NCBI GenBank assembly: GCA_021464245.1
Contig: JADCRB010000002.1
Location: 3,636,573-3,700,572, forward strand
DNA length: 64,000 nt
Source of the DNA: Carallia brachiata
Lineage: Eukaryota > Streptophyta > Magnoliopsida > Malpighiales > Rhizophoraceae
Reading direction: 5' to 3'
The notes under the pieces are model-generated. The model did no database searches. It was given only the letters and a program-made list of their open reading frames with translations, and was not told the DNA's origin. Made by a program: the position numbers and the translations under genes. The stretch's first letter is position 1, and every line of letters starts with the position of its first letter. Positions 26,490 to 38,452 of this stretch are shown piece after piece.

Positions 26490-27540
26490 AAGTTAGAAGT
26501 TTGCATGAATGTAGAATCCATAATAAAGTGACATGTTGTATGGTAACTTAGAGTTATAGGTCACCACAACTTATAATTTCAATTATAAAATAAATATAAT
26601 AATTCTTATTTTTATATTATAAAATAAATATATTAATTCTTATTTTAAAATAATTTTTTATAAAATTAATATATATATTATCTTATTTTAAGAGAAAAAT
26701 TTTTTCCATTCTGTATTCTTCTTTACAAAGCATTTTCTCTTTTGTTCTCTTCAAACTTAGTATAAATTTTTTTCCCTCTCTTTCTAGCTCTCTCTCTCTC
26801 TCTTGCAATAGATACAAGTATTTTTTTTATCTCTCAATCTCCTATTCTTTTCACATATGTTTTGATCTCTCTCTTGAGTTTTGTGTATTTCTAAAGACGA
26901 AAACAAGAATTATGTTAGCTTGTCAATCATTGAATGTTTGTTTTCATGCTTGTCTGTTTCATTGCATCAAGGCATGTTCCCCACTAAAAAAGTATTTTTA
27001 CTTCCTATTATTTTTTGCAAATACACCCTCAGAAACAAATATTAAACATACTTTTAAGGTAGTGGATTTAATGAGGATATTGATATTTAATATGAACATG
27101 AATTTCTTGATTGGAATAATGATAACCACTTCATATCCAAAGATAGTTCATTCCAAGAACAAGTTTAATCAGAAAGTAATGGTATCAAAGAAACTACGAG
27201 AGTAGCATTGTTACCACAAACACAATTATATGCACCCATTCCTTCAATGGATGCTCATATTCAATCAAAAATATCATCTGCCAATGCAAAGAATGTAGCT
27301 GAGAAGGATATAATTAACCTTGATATATATTAAAAAGTAAACATCAAATAAAAATACCAGTAGTATTTATTTAATTTGAAATTGCATATTAGATGATTTT
27401 ACTTTTGAGATCAAAATTGATGTCTATCCATCTTAGTTTATTAATTTTTAATTAATGAAAAATTGTCTTCGGGTACACACATATGGAATCAAAATTTTAA
27501 TGTTGTTTCAAATGTTATTTGAGGCTATAGTCCATGTACT
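26490..27540. other. AT-rich stretch following the viral remnant
   Basis: After the RNase H-like remnant comes AT-rich sequence, then a pyrimidine-rich stretch with a CT run (26780-26805). A 97-codon frame at 26912-27205 is not recognised. A TGGTATCAAAG motif near 27180 resembles a tRNA-Met primer site but is isolated. This could be the non-coding and leader part of the integrated virus; that is only an inference. Confidence 0.35.
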
Positions 27541-30500
27541 TATAGATATGTTAGGGGTCTCATTTTATTTTTGATCAAGCATATCACATTTTGGAAGTCT
27601 TAATTTTTTGACAACAGGTCAAATTCAATCAAGCCTATACGTCTTAAATCATTTGTTTAAGCTCGAGCACATGTAGAGCTCAAGTCTCACTTCAATTGTA
27701 GGATATCAGAGTCTTACATGTTTTAACTTAGGTCTCATTTATTTTGAATGGGGGCCTCATTTTTTTTTTTAATCTCACTTTTCTTAACACTGAATAAGTT
27801 TTTTTGAACTCAAGTGTCTTAAATCACTTTACTATTCTTGCGTCCACACAATTATGAGCTTGGGTATCAATTTGAGTGTATGAGATCAGGGTCTCACTTT
27901 TGTAGAATTGGGGTGTACTTTTTTCAACGTGGACTTACTATTTTTTTCAATTTTCATTTTCTTAACACTAGACCATTTTTTTGAACTAAAGCGTATTCAT
28001 TTACTTTTTTAAGTTGGAGTTCACATAATTTTAGGCTCAGTATCAATTCGAATGTAAGAGATCGAGATCTCACACTTTAGAATTGGAGTTTCAATTTTTT
28101 TAATAAGGGTCTCACATTTTCTACACCCCATTTTTCTCAACATCGGACCAATTTTTTTCGAGCTCAAAGGTTTTGAATCACTTTTTTAAGCTTCAGTCTA
28201 CATAATTTTAGGCTCGGGTATCAATTCAAGTGCATGGGATAGGGGTCTCACTTTTTTAGAACTCGGGTCTCACATTTTCCAATGGAGGTCTCACTTTTTC
28301 TACAACCAAATTTTCTCAACACCTGATCAATCTTTTTCGAGCTCAAGTGTCTTAAATTACTTTTGTAACCTTGAGTCCACGTAATTAAGGCTCAGGTGTG
28401 AATTCAAGCGCATGGGATTGGGGTCTCACTTTTTAGAACTGAGGTCTCATTTTTTTTAACAGGAGTCTCACTTTTTCTACAACTCAATTTTCTCAACACT
28501 GGAGTAATCTTTTTCGAGCTTAAGCATCTTGAATCACTTTTTTGTGTTTGACTCCATGCAATTTTAGCTTGGATATTAATTTGAGTGCAAGGGTTCGAGG
28601 TCTTACTTTTTAGAACTAAGGTCTCATTTTTTTTTACAACCCAATTTTCTCAACACCTAATCAATCTTTTCGAGTTCAAGCATCTTGAATCACTTTCTTA
28701 ACCTTAAGTCCATGCAATTTTAGGCTCGGCTGTGAATTCAAGTGTATGAGATCAAGGTCTCACTTTTTAGAACTAGGGTCTTATTTTTTTCAACAAGAGT
28801 CTCACTTTTTCTACGACCCAATTTTGTTAACTCTAGAGCAATCTTTTTCGAACTCAAATGACTTGAATCACTGTTTTAATCTTGGGCCCACACAATTTAG
28901 GCTCGGCTGTGAATTCAAGTGCATGGATCAAAGTCTCATTTTTTAGAATTGAGGTCTCACTTTTTCTACAACCCAACTTTCTCAACACCATAGCAATCTT
29001 TTTCAAGATTAATTGTCTTGAATTACTTTGTTAACCTTGAGTCCATGCAATTTTAGGCTCGGGTATGAATTCGAGTGCATGAGATCGGGGTCTCACTTTG
29101 TAAAACTAGGGTTTCAATTTTTTCAATTGGGTCTTTTTTTTTAACCCAATTTTCTTAAACTTGACCAATCTTTTTCAAGCTTGAGTGGCTTGAATCACTT
29201 TTTTATGCTTAAGTTTGCACAATTGTAGGCTCGGGTATCAAATTCAAGTGCAAGGGATTGAGGTCTCACTTTTAGAATTTGGGTCTCACTCTTCTCAACA
29301 AGGGTCTCACTTTTTTACAACTTAATTTTTTCAATATTGACCAATCTTTTTCGTGTTCAAGAGCCTTGAATCATTTTTTTATGCTTAGTCTACGTAATTT
29401 TAGACTCAGGTATCAATTCTAGTGCAATGGATCTAGGTCTCACTTTTTAGAACTAGGGTCTACTTTTTTCAACGAGGTCTCATTTTTTCTACAACTCAAT
29501 TTTCTCAACACCTGACCAAACTTTTTCGAGCTCAAGTATTTTGAATCACTTTTTTATGCATGAGTCTATACAATTTTAGACTTGGGTATCAATTTGATTA
29601 CATGAGATTGGGGTCTCACTTTTTAGAATTAGGGTCTCAATTTTTTCCACGGGGTTCTCACTTTTTTAACAACCAATTTTCTCAACATCAGACCAATGAT
29701 TTTCGAACTCAAGCTTCTTGAATCAGTTTTTTATGCTTGAGTCTATGCAATTTTAGGCTAGCGTATCGATTCGAGTGTAAGGGATCGGGGTCTCACTTTT
29801 TTTATAATCCAATTTTCTCAACATCGGAACAATCTTTTTCGAGGTCAAGCGTCTTAAATCACTTTTTTAACCTTGAGTCTACACAATTTTAGGCTCGGGT
29901 ATGAATTCAAGTGCATGGGATAGAGATCTCATTTTTTAGAACTGGGGTTTCACTTTTTTCAACGAAGGTCTCACTTTTTCTATAACTCTCTTTTCTTGAC
30001 ATCGAGCCAATTTTTTTTCGTTTTTAAGTGTCATGAACCATTTTTTGAAGCTCAAGACCATAAAATTTTATGCTCAGGAATCTATTCGAGTACATGGGAT
30101 CGAGATCTCACTTTTCTGAACTTATGGTCTTACTTTTTTGAAGGGGGGTCTCACTTTTTTTTATCTCACTTTTTTTAACAACAGACCAATTTCTTTCAAG
30201 CTTAGAAGTCTTGAATTATTTTTTTAAACTTGAGTCCACAAAATTTTATACTCGGGTATCTATTCGAGTGCATGGGATCAGAGTCTCACTTTTCTAAATT
30301 GAGGTTTTAATTTTTTGAACGAGGGTTTGAATTTTTTTCTAATGTTACTTTTTTCAACAATGGACCAATTTTTTTCTAAGTTCAAGCGTCTTGAATCAAT
30401 TTTTTAATTTCAAGTCCACAAAATTTTATGCTCGGTTATCAATTCGAGTGCATGAAAACAAGGTCTCATTTTTATGAACTATTTTTTCATGTTTTGAACG

Positions 30501-30640
30501 GGAGTCTCACTTTTCTTAATAATAGACTTTTTTTTTTTGAACTCTAGTGTCTTGACTCACTTTTATAAAATTGAGTCCACATAGTTTTAGGCTTAAGTAT
30601 TAATTTTAGTGTATGGGATCAAGATTATTTTAGCTTTCTG
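27540..30640. repeat. Tandem array of about 177-bp units, roughly 17-18 copies, with 20-bp step variants
   Basis: An anchor (GGCTCGGGTATNAATTC-type) recurs at 27678, 27858, 28035, 28212, 28390, 28567, 28724, 28901, 29057, 29229, 29404, 29580, 29757, 29893, 30072, 30250, 30430 and 30591. Most spacings are 172-180 bp. Exceptions are 157, 156, 136 and 161. Each full unit carries three consecutive blocks of about 20 bp built on GGTCTCACTTTTT, then a stretch ending TTTCTCAAC and a block with CTTGAATCACTTTTT. The 157/156 units have two blocks and the 136 unit has one. Stops are frequent in every frame; no conserved coding potential is seen. Confidence 0.93.
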
Positions 30641-32370
30641 GAAGCCAATAATTGGACAAGAAAAGATGGGTAAAACACCCACACATCAAAACTTGTTAAA
30701 ACTTGTCACCCAGATTATCATGTTTGCCTTCTCGGAGAAAACGAAGCGGTCGACCACATCATATTTGGCCAAAACAAAGACTTTGAGGCACATAACCGAA
30801 TAGTTGAAGTGGTCAACCACATTACATTTTGCCAAAATGACTAAGAGAAAAAGAGACGCCAAGAAAAAACAAAGAAAAAGCATAGAGAAGGAGAAGGAAA
30901 AAAAAAAAAAAAACAACGCAGGCAAGGAGAGAGGAAAAAGATTAAATGAAGTGAACAATCTAAAATTAAAAGGTTAAAATTTTCTAGAATAGGAATTATT
31001 GTGCTAGCTAAATTAAATTTTTATAAAAAAAGCTCTTTTTTAATTTGTAGTCTAATTACATGTTTAACAGGTTACAAGTTCTCCACAGATTTTATATCCA
31101 ACGGTTACAACATTCAAATTAAAATTAATGGCTATAATTTAATAGGTATGGGTGCATAAATTTTTATTTTCTACGCTATAATTTTGCCTTTCTTATTCAG
31201 AGAGTTTCTTATTGAAAAATGAGTAAATAAAAAGTAACCAGAATTCCTTTGAAATAAAAAAATCAACTACGTTTCCTTGTAAGTACCTTCACAAATCCAT
31301 CTCTCCCCTTTTTCCTCGTCGAATCATTATAATTAAGAGTTATTGATGACAACGATTCTAAACACTACCGCTAATTATTTTACTAATTATAATTAAATAT
31401 TATATAATTTTTTAAATATTCTATAATTACAATCGAGTGTTAATAATTGTAATTTATAAATTTTGCATTACTTTTGAAAGTTATTGATGACTGTAATTAA
31501 AGACACTTCATCCAATTATCTTACTAATTCTAAATAAGTATGATACAAATTCCTGAATGTTTAATGATTACAATTGGAAGCCAATGACTACAATTCATCA
31601 TTTTTTTAATTACATTAATTTTTTAGAATCAATCTTATAGTATACTTAATTAAATTCATGTTAATATACTTTTAATCTTCCTTGCTCTCGCTTTTTGACA
31701 TGGGACTATGGGATATAGGGATCCCGCAATCCCATATCCAAAGTGAAAGCTAAGACACTCTTATGAAATATGTAGCCCTCGTCCGTTTTAACAAACTTCA
31801 ACTGTGACTTGTATGTGCTCTATAAAATTGTTGAAACGGTGTACTGAAGCCATGATTACAGGTATCTAAACTAACCTATATGGGATCCAAAACCAAAATA
31901 TTTTGTGGATGGGTACTATCTCTTCTGGTTGACTAGGTTGACAGGTGATATATACTAGGTTACGTTTTCGCGATTTTGTCCAGTTCAATTTCTTTTTCGG
32001 TTTATAAGAACCGAATTGATTTTAATTTTGGGTTATCAATTTTTGGTTCAACCGACAATCGGTTGGGCTTTTAAATCTATGGTTGAAAGAGAATAAGCAC
32101 AACCTTGTTTTTTTTTTTTTATTATTTTTTTTAAGGGAAATAAGCACAATCATTTTTATTTAAAGAAAAATGAGAAAAAAGGTCAAACGTCATTTGTCCC
32201 TTTCTTTCGTCGAACAAAAATCAATTTTCTTACAGTACAAAATATTGGAAATCTTGGTCCTTATTGGGGATTTAGATCGAAAGGAGCTTTGTGGGGCTTC
32301 TCTTTCCCTTTCGCAAACAAAGAAAAAAAGAGAGAAGGAAGGTTCCCAAAAAACAAAAGAGACGAGCAAA
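30640..32370. other. Intergenic region upstream of the ARF-GAP gene
   Basis: A two-copy 63-bp-spaced motif (GAAGCGGTCGACCACAT at 30743, GAAGTGGTCAACCACAT at 30806) is followed by a purine-rich tract. AT-rich sequence follows, and near 31980-32090 a fragment with GGTTCAACCGACAATCGG-type repeats. The GA-rich stretch 32290-32370 is probably the 5' leader of the ARF-GAP message. No TATA box could be fixed. Confidence 0.45.
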
Positions 32371-35300
32371 ATGGCGGCCTTCATCAATCTTGAGGATTCC
32401 CCTATGTTCGAGAAAGAGGTATCTATTCCCTCTGTTTGTTATTTTATTTTATTTTATTTTGTAACAATTAGGCATTAGATGCGGTTTGAGCTTCTTAAGC
32501 TAAGAAGCGGCGATCTTGTTTTCGCTCTGTTGCGGCTGTCCAAACGTTGTGCGGACGGCAAAGCAGCAGCAACAGCCACAGCAGAGCTGAAGATACTGCA
32601 AGTGGCGGATATGCATTACGCGGACGGGAAGAGCACCCCTTGCTTGGATGTTTTCCCGAGTCAGATGGCTACTTGCTCTGACCTCATCATCACCGCCTTC
32701 GTCCAGCGCTGATTTGAGCCGAAAACCCCTATCTCATTGTTTGTTTTTTTCAAGTACTTGTAGAATTGGTGGCAGTGTCTCTTAGATTTGATTTTAACAG
32801 AAAGGGGGGCGGAGCCAGCCGCTGTTTGTTTCTTTGCGGTACCAATTTTATATGCTGCTGTGCTGATCTTAGTCTATTTTTATTTTATTTTATTTTATTT
32901 TTGGATTTTTACTTCACAAGGAACGTTCCTCTTGGTTTTCTTTTTTATTATAAGAATTCAATAGGAAAGCATTCTCATGTTTTAATGTTAAGCTGGGAAG
33001 ATGAAAATAAAATGTGAAACTTTTTGATGTCCCCATCTTTTTTTTTTTCTTTTTTTTTTTTAATTTTCTGTTACTTGTACTTGTACTTGAACAGGTACGT
33101 ACTCTAGAGAAGATGGCTGATGAGCTGAAAGATCGCTGCCAAAGATTGTTTAGGGGGTGTAAGAGGTTTTTGTAAGTTCCTTCCTTCTTTCCTGTTATTC
33201 CTTTTTATTTTTTTTTCCGTAACTGTATGCCTTCCTGCTTTGTTGGTGAGCCTCATCCGCTGACCCAGACGTGGTAGGTTCGACTAATGCAAACAATCTC
33301 CTTGCAAATTACAAGGGGAACAATGCCTATGATAGATGAGGTTTTGCCGAAAACTTGTAAACCAGGCAGCTTTGTGCATTGGATTGTATGGTTGAAAATA
33401 TTGATCAGACGGGCTGTTTGACCAGCTTATATGAGTCACATCACAAGTTTCATCCTGTCATAAAATCAAACTAATCTTTGACCTGGCCAGTGGACTGGTT
33501 GGCGTGTTGTCTGCTTAGCTGTTTGGTTAGGTTCATGATTATCTATGTGACATAGGAATGGAAGCTTGAGCCTAAAACCCCTGCCCTTGCTTCCAAAAGC
33601 GCTACCATCTGACCACAACATTTTTTTACCCTACTAGTGCCTTTTTTATGCATAACATTTACTAAGAGCATGTCTTAACACTTTTCTGGAACAAAAGTAT
33701 AAATTGATTTTTAACAAGCACTTACCATCAGATCTCAACAATTTTACCCTATTGGTCATGCTTTATACATAATGTGTTGATGATGATATAGATTGACAGC
33801 CTTTGGACCACAAATATAAATTGGTTATCAATTTACAATTGAAATGGATACTTTATTTTGCTGTAGTGCCTAATTTACCTTAGAATAAGACTTTATAACA
33901 TAAATGATTGATCCATTTCAGTTTCTCATACTTCAATCCTCTTTGTGGAAGAAGCTTTCTTCTGTGAATCACTCGGTGCTCATATTACTCATTTATGAGT
34001 GTTAAGCATCGTTTGTTGTGGTGAAATATGTGCATCTTGCATATGTTCTCATACTTATCTCCATAACTTGCATTCCCACTTCTTTTTTATGGGTCTTGTT
34101 GGTTTCTCCAATACGCATGTACGGTGCTGTGTTGTGAGCCTATGGTGTGAAAGTGGAAACCTGTGTAGTTGGGCACATAGAAATATCTGGTTGTGAATGC
34201 TTATCTTTTGTTGGATTATTTTTGTTCCTTCTACTATGAATGATCTTGCATCTTATATACACTTCCATACCTGGTTGATGCTTAAAAAGGAAGGTAGAAG
34301 TCCTGCACATTTCAATGTTATCCCTTTTTTTACACTTGCCTAGCTCAGTACTTTTCTTTCTGAGGACCGAGATGCAAAGGTTTGATATTTTATATAGGAA
34401 GTTGCTAATTTTTTGTTCGATTTCACAGGGCAGCTCTTGGAGAAGCTTGTTATGCTGACGCTGCTTTTGGAGATTCTTTGGAAGCATTTGGTGGTGGACA
34501 AGATGACCCCGTCAGTGTGTCAATCGGAGGTTGGTTAGGACATCTGCTTTTCGCATAACTGTAAAAGGCCAATTGTTGCCCCTCTCAATCTCCCTCTTTC
34601 TCCCTCTTTCTTTTTCTCTCCCTCTTTCTCTCTGCTCCCCCCACCAATTGGAAAAATTACACACAAAGACAGATAAACACATGACTGCATACCCAAATAC
34701 AAACTCACACTAACAAATAAGTTTCTTCTATGTGATGGAGGTGGGAGAGAGACACATTGGACACACCAGCTTAGCTAAAAATAAAATAAAACTTTAGAAT
34801 CTAGGAACTTTGATGTATGTCAACTAAACCAACAAGAAAAATCACTAGGAAGGCTCCCTTTACTTGCATGGAAATTAAAAAGCTATTATGTCACATTGAA
34901 AAAATTGGTACCATGTGATACTCCTAATGGTGACCAATTTTACCAGATGAATAAGCCAATTCATTTATTCAAAGAGGTTGATAAGTGCAGCCATGGATCT
35001 TTGCTCGCTTAATTTCAATGATTGTTGAGAATTGAATTGAATAACCCTCTTTCCTACTTTGAGCAAAATGAAAAGTGGAAATCCTTTTAACTGCTGATGT
35101 ATTACGTCAAACTGTTGATGAAGATCAAACAGGCAATAGCTAGTTGATTTTTTGCTATTGTAGGAGGCAAAATTTGTTGACCATTACTTCAATTCAGATT
35201 GTTGAATGTTGTGAACTTTGACTTCAGTTGAGTTCGTTGGTATTTTGTCATCCTTTTTCCTAATTATGAACTGAGATTAAAATCCAAACACTTAACATCT

Positions 35301-38300
35301 ATCAAACATGAGGATAAGTTCTGATGAGGCATGATTCTTTCCTTACTTATTATTCTGTTGAATCAGGCCCGGTCATGTCAAAGTTCATCAATGCATTTCG
35401 TGAACTTGCTACTTATAAAGAGCTTCTTTTGTCCCAAGTGAGTGCTCTAATCAGCATCTACTGGAAAGATTTTTGCTGATGGTCTTAGATAGTGTGAGTT
35501 AAGCTTGCCATATGCTATTTTTGTTTCACAAAAACACAAATGCCTTTTTAATTGCTTTCATGCTGCATCGTTCAGTCACGGAACTAGTTCCATCATAATC
35601 GGTACCATTACATTTTTTGATAGCAAACTTGCTAGAGCATTATCAACTTTTTTTTTAAAGTTGCTTTTTTCTCATTTCATAATTGTATTAGCTGGTGCTC
35701 AAACCCCCCCTGAATCTATGCATTGCCTTGAGAAAGTGCTGCTAAATTTGTTGGTTCACGCCTCATCTAATTAAATTATGAAGTTGCACAAATAATGAAG
35801 AAGAGCTAAATAGGCATTCCTGTATGCATATATCCGTCAACTTTCCTGTTGGAGCTTGAGATATATTAGGACAATGGTGGAAAGAATTATAAACTTGTTT
35901 ATGTTGGATGTTGGTTAGTTGCTCAGTCAGCATCTAGGCATGGCATCCTGAGTGCTTCATTGTAACACTAAGTCTAGTCCTGGATTCAAAACTTTGAAAA
36001 TGAATGTCCTTTAACAACATTGACTCTTAACTAAAATAAACAGCACTATGTTTGGTTCCTAAAGTTTGCTTGTCACTCTTAAGGATCTCTTGATTGTTTA
36101 TGCTCTGGTTTAATATCCTTTTATGCCACCGGAAATGTTCTTGTTTATCTTTTCATGTTTGAGATGTTTCCTGTGTGACCAGTGACAAGTCATTTATTAT
36201 AGGTAGAGCACGTGTTGATTGATCGGCTGACATCCTTTATGGATGTTGATCTACAAGAAGTTAAGGTAGTGACAATGTCTATTGAGGTTTTATATTGTTG
36301 CACCACTTTTTCGCAAGTTTCCTATTTGTAACTTTTTATAGCACCATAAAGGGTCAAATGCAGCATAGAAAATGGAAACACCATTTAAGAAAGAGATGAG
36401 CAAAGGAAAATAAAAAGGGGATTATTTTGCTTTTTGATAATAGTCTATGTTTAATAAATGTAGCTTAAATGTCAACATTAGATGTGTTCTCTTTTTATTT
36501 TTTGGGCTAATACCATAAACAAATATGTTTTTTTCCTGCAGGAGTCTCGTCGACGCTTTGACAAAGCCACTCATGCTTATAATCAGGTATGTTGGTTCAC
36601 AATGAAAAATTTCTTCTTAATCGTTTTGCAATTGATTTAACGTTTAGACATGCACACGCACACGCACGTTTTATGGTTATGAAGATGCCTTCATTATGAA
36701 ACTGATATCTGGATTGTAAAATGCTGTTCGATTTCTGTCAAGGGAGCCCGTATCCATTTAAATTTAACCATGTCTCCAGTGTGCTAAAATCTAAGTCATA
36801 TCATATGGACAGAAAGACCTGAGAGAAGTTCACGTTTGAAAGAACAAAATCCATTTAAATATATATTTCCATCATAACTGCAAACATAAATTATCATGAA
36901 CTGAGTCTTGCCAAAAATGATGGTTAAGACTCTTAAATATTATGATACAATTATGATACCACATTAACATATACATTGACTGGACAGTTTCTGTGTGACC
37001 CTGAAGCTTTGGTGTATCGTAAGAATAATCCTTTCATAGACCCTAGAAATGTATTTGATTTTTCAACTTTGATGTGAAGTTGTGAGTTACATTTGAAACC
37101 AGAATTGATTGTGCAGGTCACTCTTTGTGAAGATCTGGCAATGTAACTATTTAGCAACGTGGCAATTCTATTATCTCCATATTTTACATTTTATTCCAAT
37201 AATTTTAGCATTTTTATAACAAAATAAGCAGCAGTCATGCGGCCTGATAATTTGTTTTAGCAAGTCGAATTCATTGTTTAGCATTGTACAATTCAATGCT
37301 GGAGACTGCACTATTTAGGCTTACGTGCGAGCAAAATATGATTTCTTACCAGTGGTGCTGTTGCTCTCCCAATTCATGATTGCTTAAAAGCTTTGAATGT
37401 TAATCATTGGTTTGTTCCATTTCCAGTCACGCGAAAGGTTTGTTTCTTTGAAGAAAAATACTCGTGGAGACATTGTTGAAGAATTAGAAGAGGTACATGC
37501 TGTTTTATATGAAATTTTGTTGGTTATATGTAGCTATGTTTCGGTACCTGTTGAGGTTGTTAAATTATTGTTCAATGCTTTTTAATTGCCTGGACATTTG
37601 ATGGTCTCATATGGAGCGCAAGTAGTGATTTTTGCTGACTTTCTGAAATTATTTCTTTTAGTCTTTGTTCTTCTTCTATTTCTAGGGTCAGCTTTTACGT
37701 TTGTGAGAGCTCAAACAGTACTGGGAATATTTCCGTTACGGGTAGTAAGGTGAAATTGGAGTAACTGCATCTGATAAATACCCAAGTATATTTCTGTGGG
37801 ACAGCATGAAACTATACTCATAACAAAATTTTTAAGTTGTATCAATGGTATCATACAGATCTATTGCTTGCTCATTTGATTAGATATCTTTCTTTTCTGG
37901 ACTATTCATGTGTGGCATTTAGTTGGCATGTGTTAATGATACATTTTAAGTATTGCTTTCTTATAGATTATGCTCCTCTCAAACAAATGTTGATTTCTGA
38001 AAATTAGCAAATCTGCAGAGATAGTCCTAATTTTTCATTTTATACTAGGGTTATAATAAAAAGTAAGTCTCAATCCTTAGTTACATAAAATGCTAACTAA
38101 TTCTAGTCATTTGATTTTAAAAAATAGTCGTGTGATAGTCACACCCCACTAATTAAAATTTATAACTAAAATAAAAGTAAAAATAACAAAAGCCTAAAAG
38201 ATCTTGCGTCATTTTTTTTTTTAAGAATATGACAAGAGGTGTTTATTTATTTTTTTAACATGACCACAGGACCCGTGCGTTGCATAGGTTTTAGATGTGT

Positions 38301-38421
38301 GTTGGATGATTGTTCATGTGAATTGAGTAAAGTATAATTTGTGTTAGATCATAATTGAGTAAATTGAGTAAATTGAGTTTTAAGTATGATACCAAAAATA
38401 CATACATACATACATACATAT

Positions 38422-38452
<31 letters not shown>

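Larger units (their letters stand above)
23351..26490 (+). pseudogene. Endogenous caulimovirid (pararetrovirus) reverse transcriptase / RNase H remnant, interrupted
   Basis: Two plus-strand segments, 23420-23666 and 25569-26480, resemble successive parts of a Caulimoviridae-type reverse transcriptase and RNase H. They are split by a gypsy insertion. The left segment has the block before the catalytic centre. The right segment begins with the MPFGLKN block, and the expected YxDD site at 25671-25682 reads YFHV, so both catalytic aspartates are lost. Many stops and frameshifts follow. No long terminal repeats flank it, which argues for an integrated viral copy rather than an LTR element. Closest genus not determined. 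Confidence 0.72.

Noticed and set aside
27540..30640. Possible CRISPR-like repeat-spacer array
   Set aside because: The whole 177-bp unit is repeated with drift; there are no unique spacers, and the genome is a plant.
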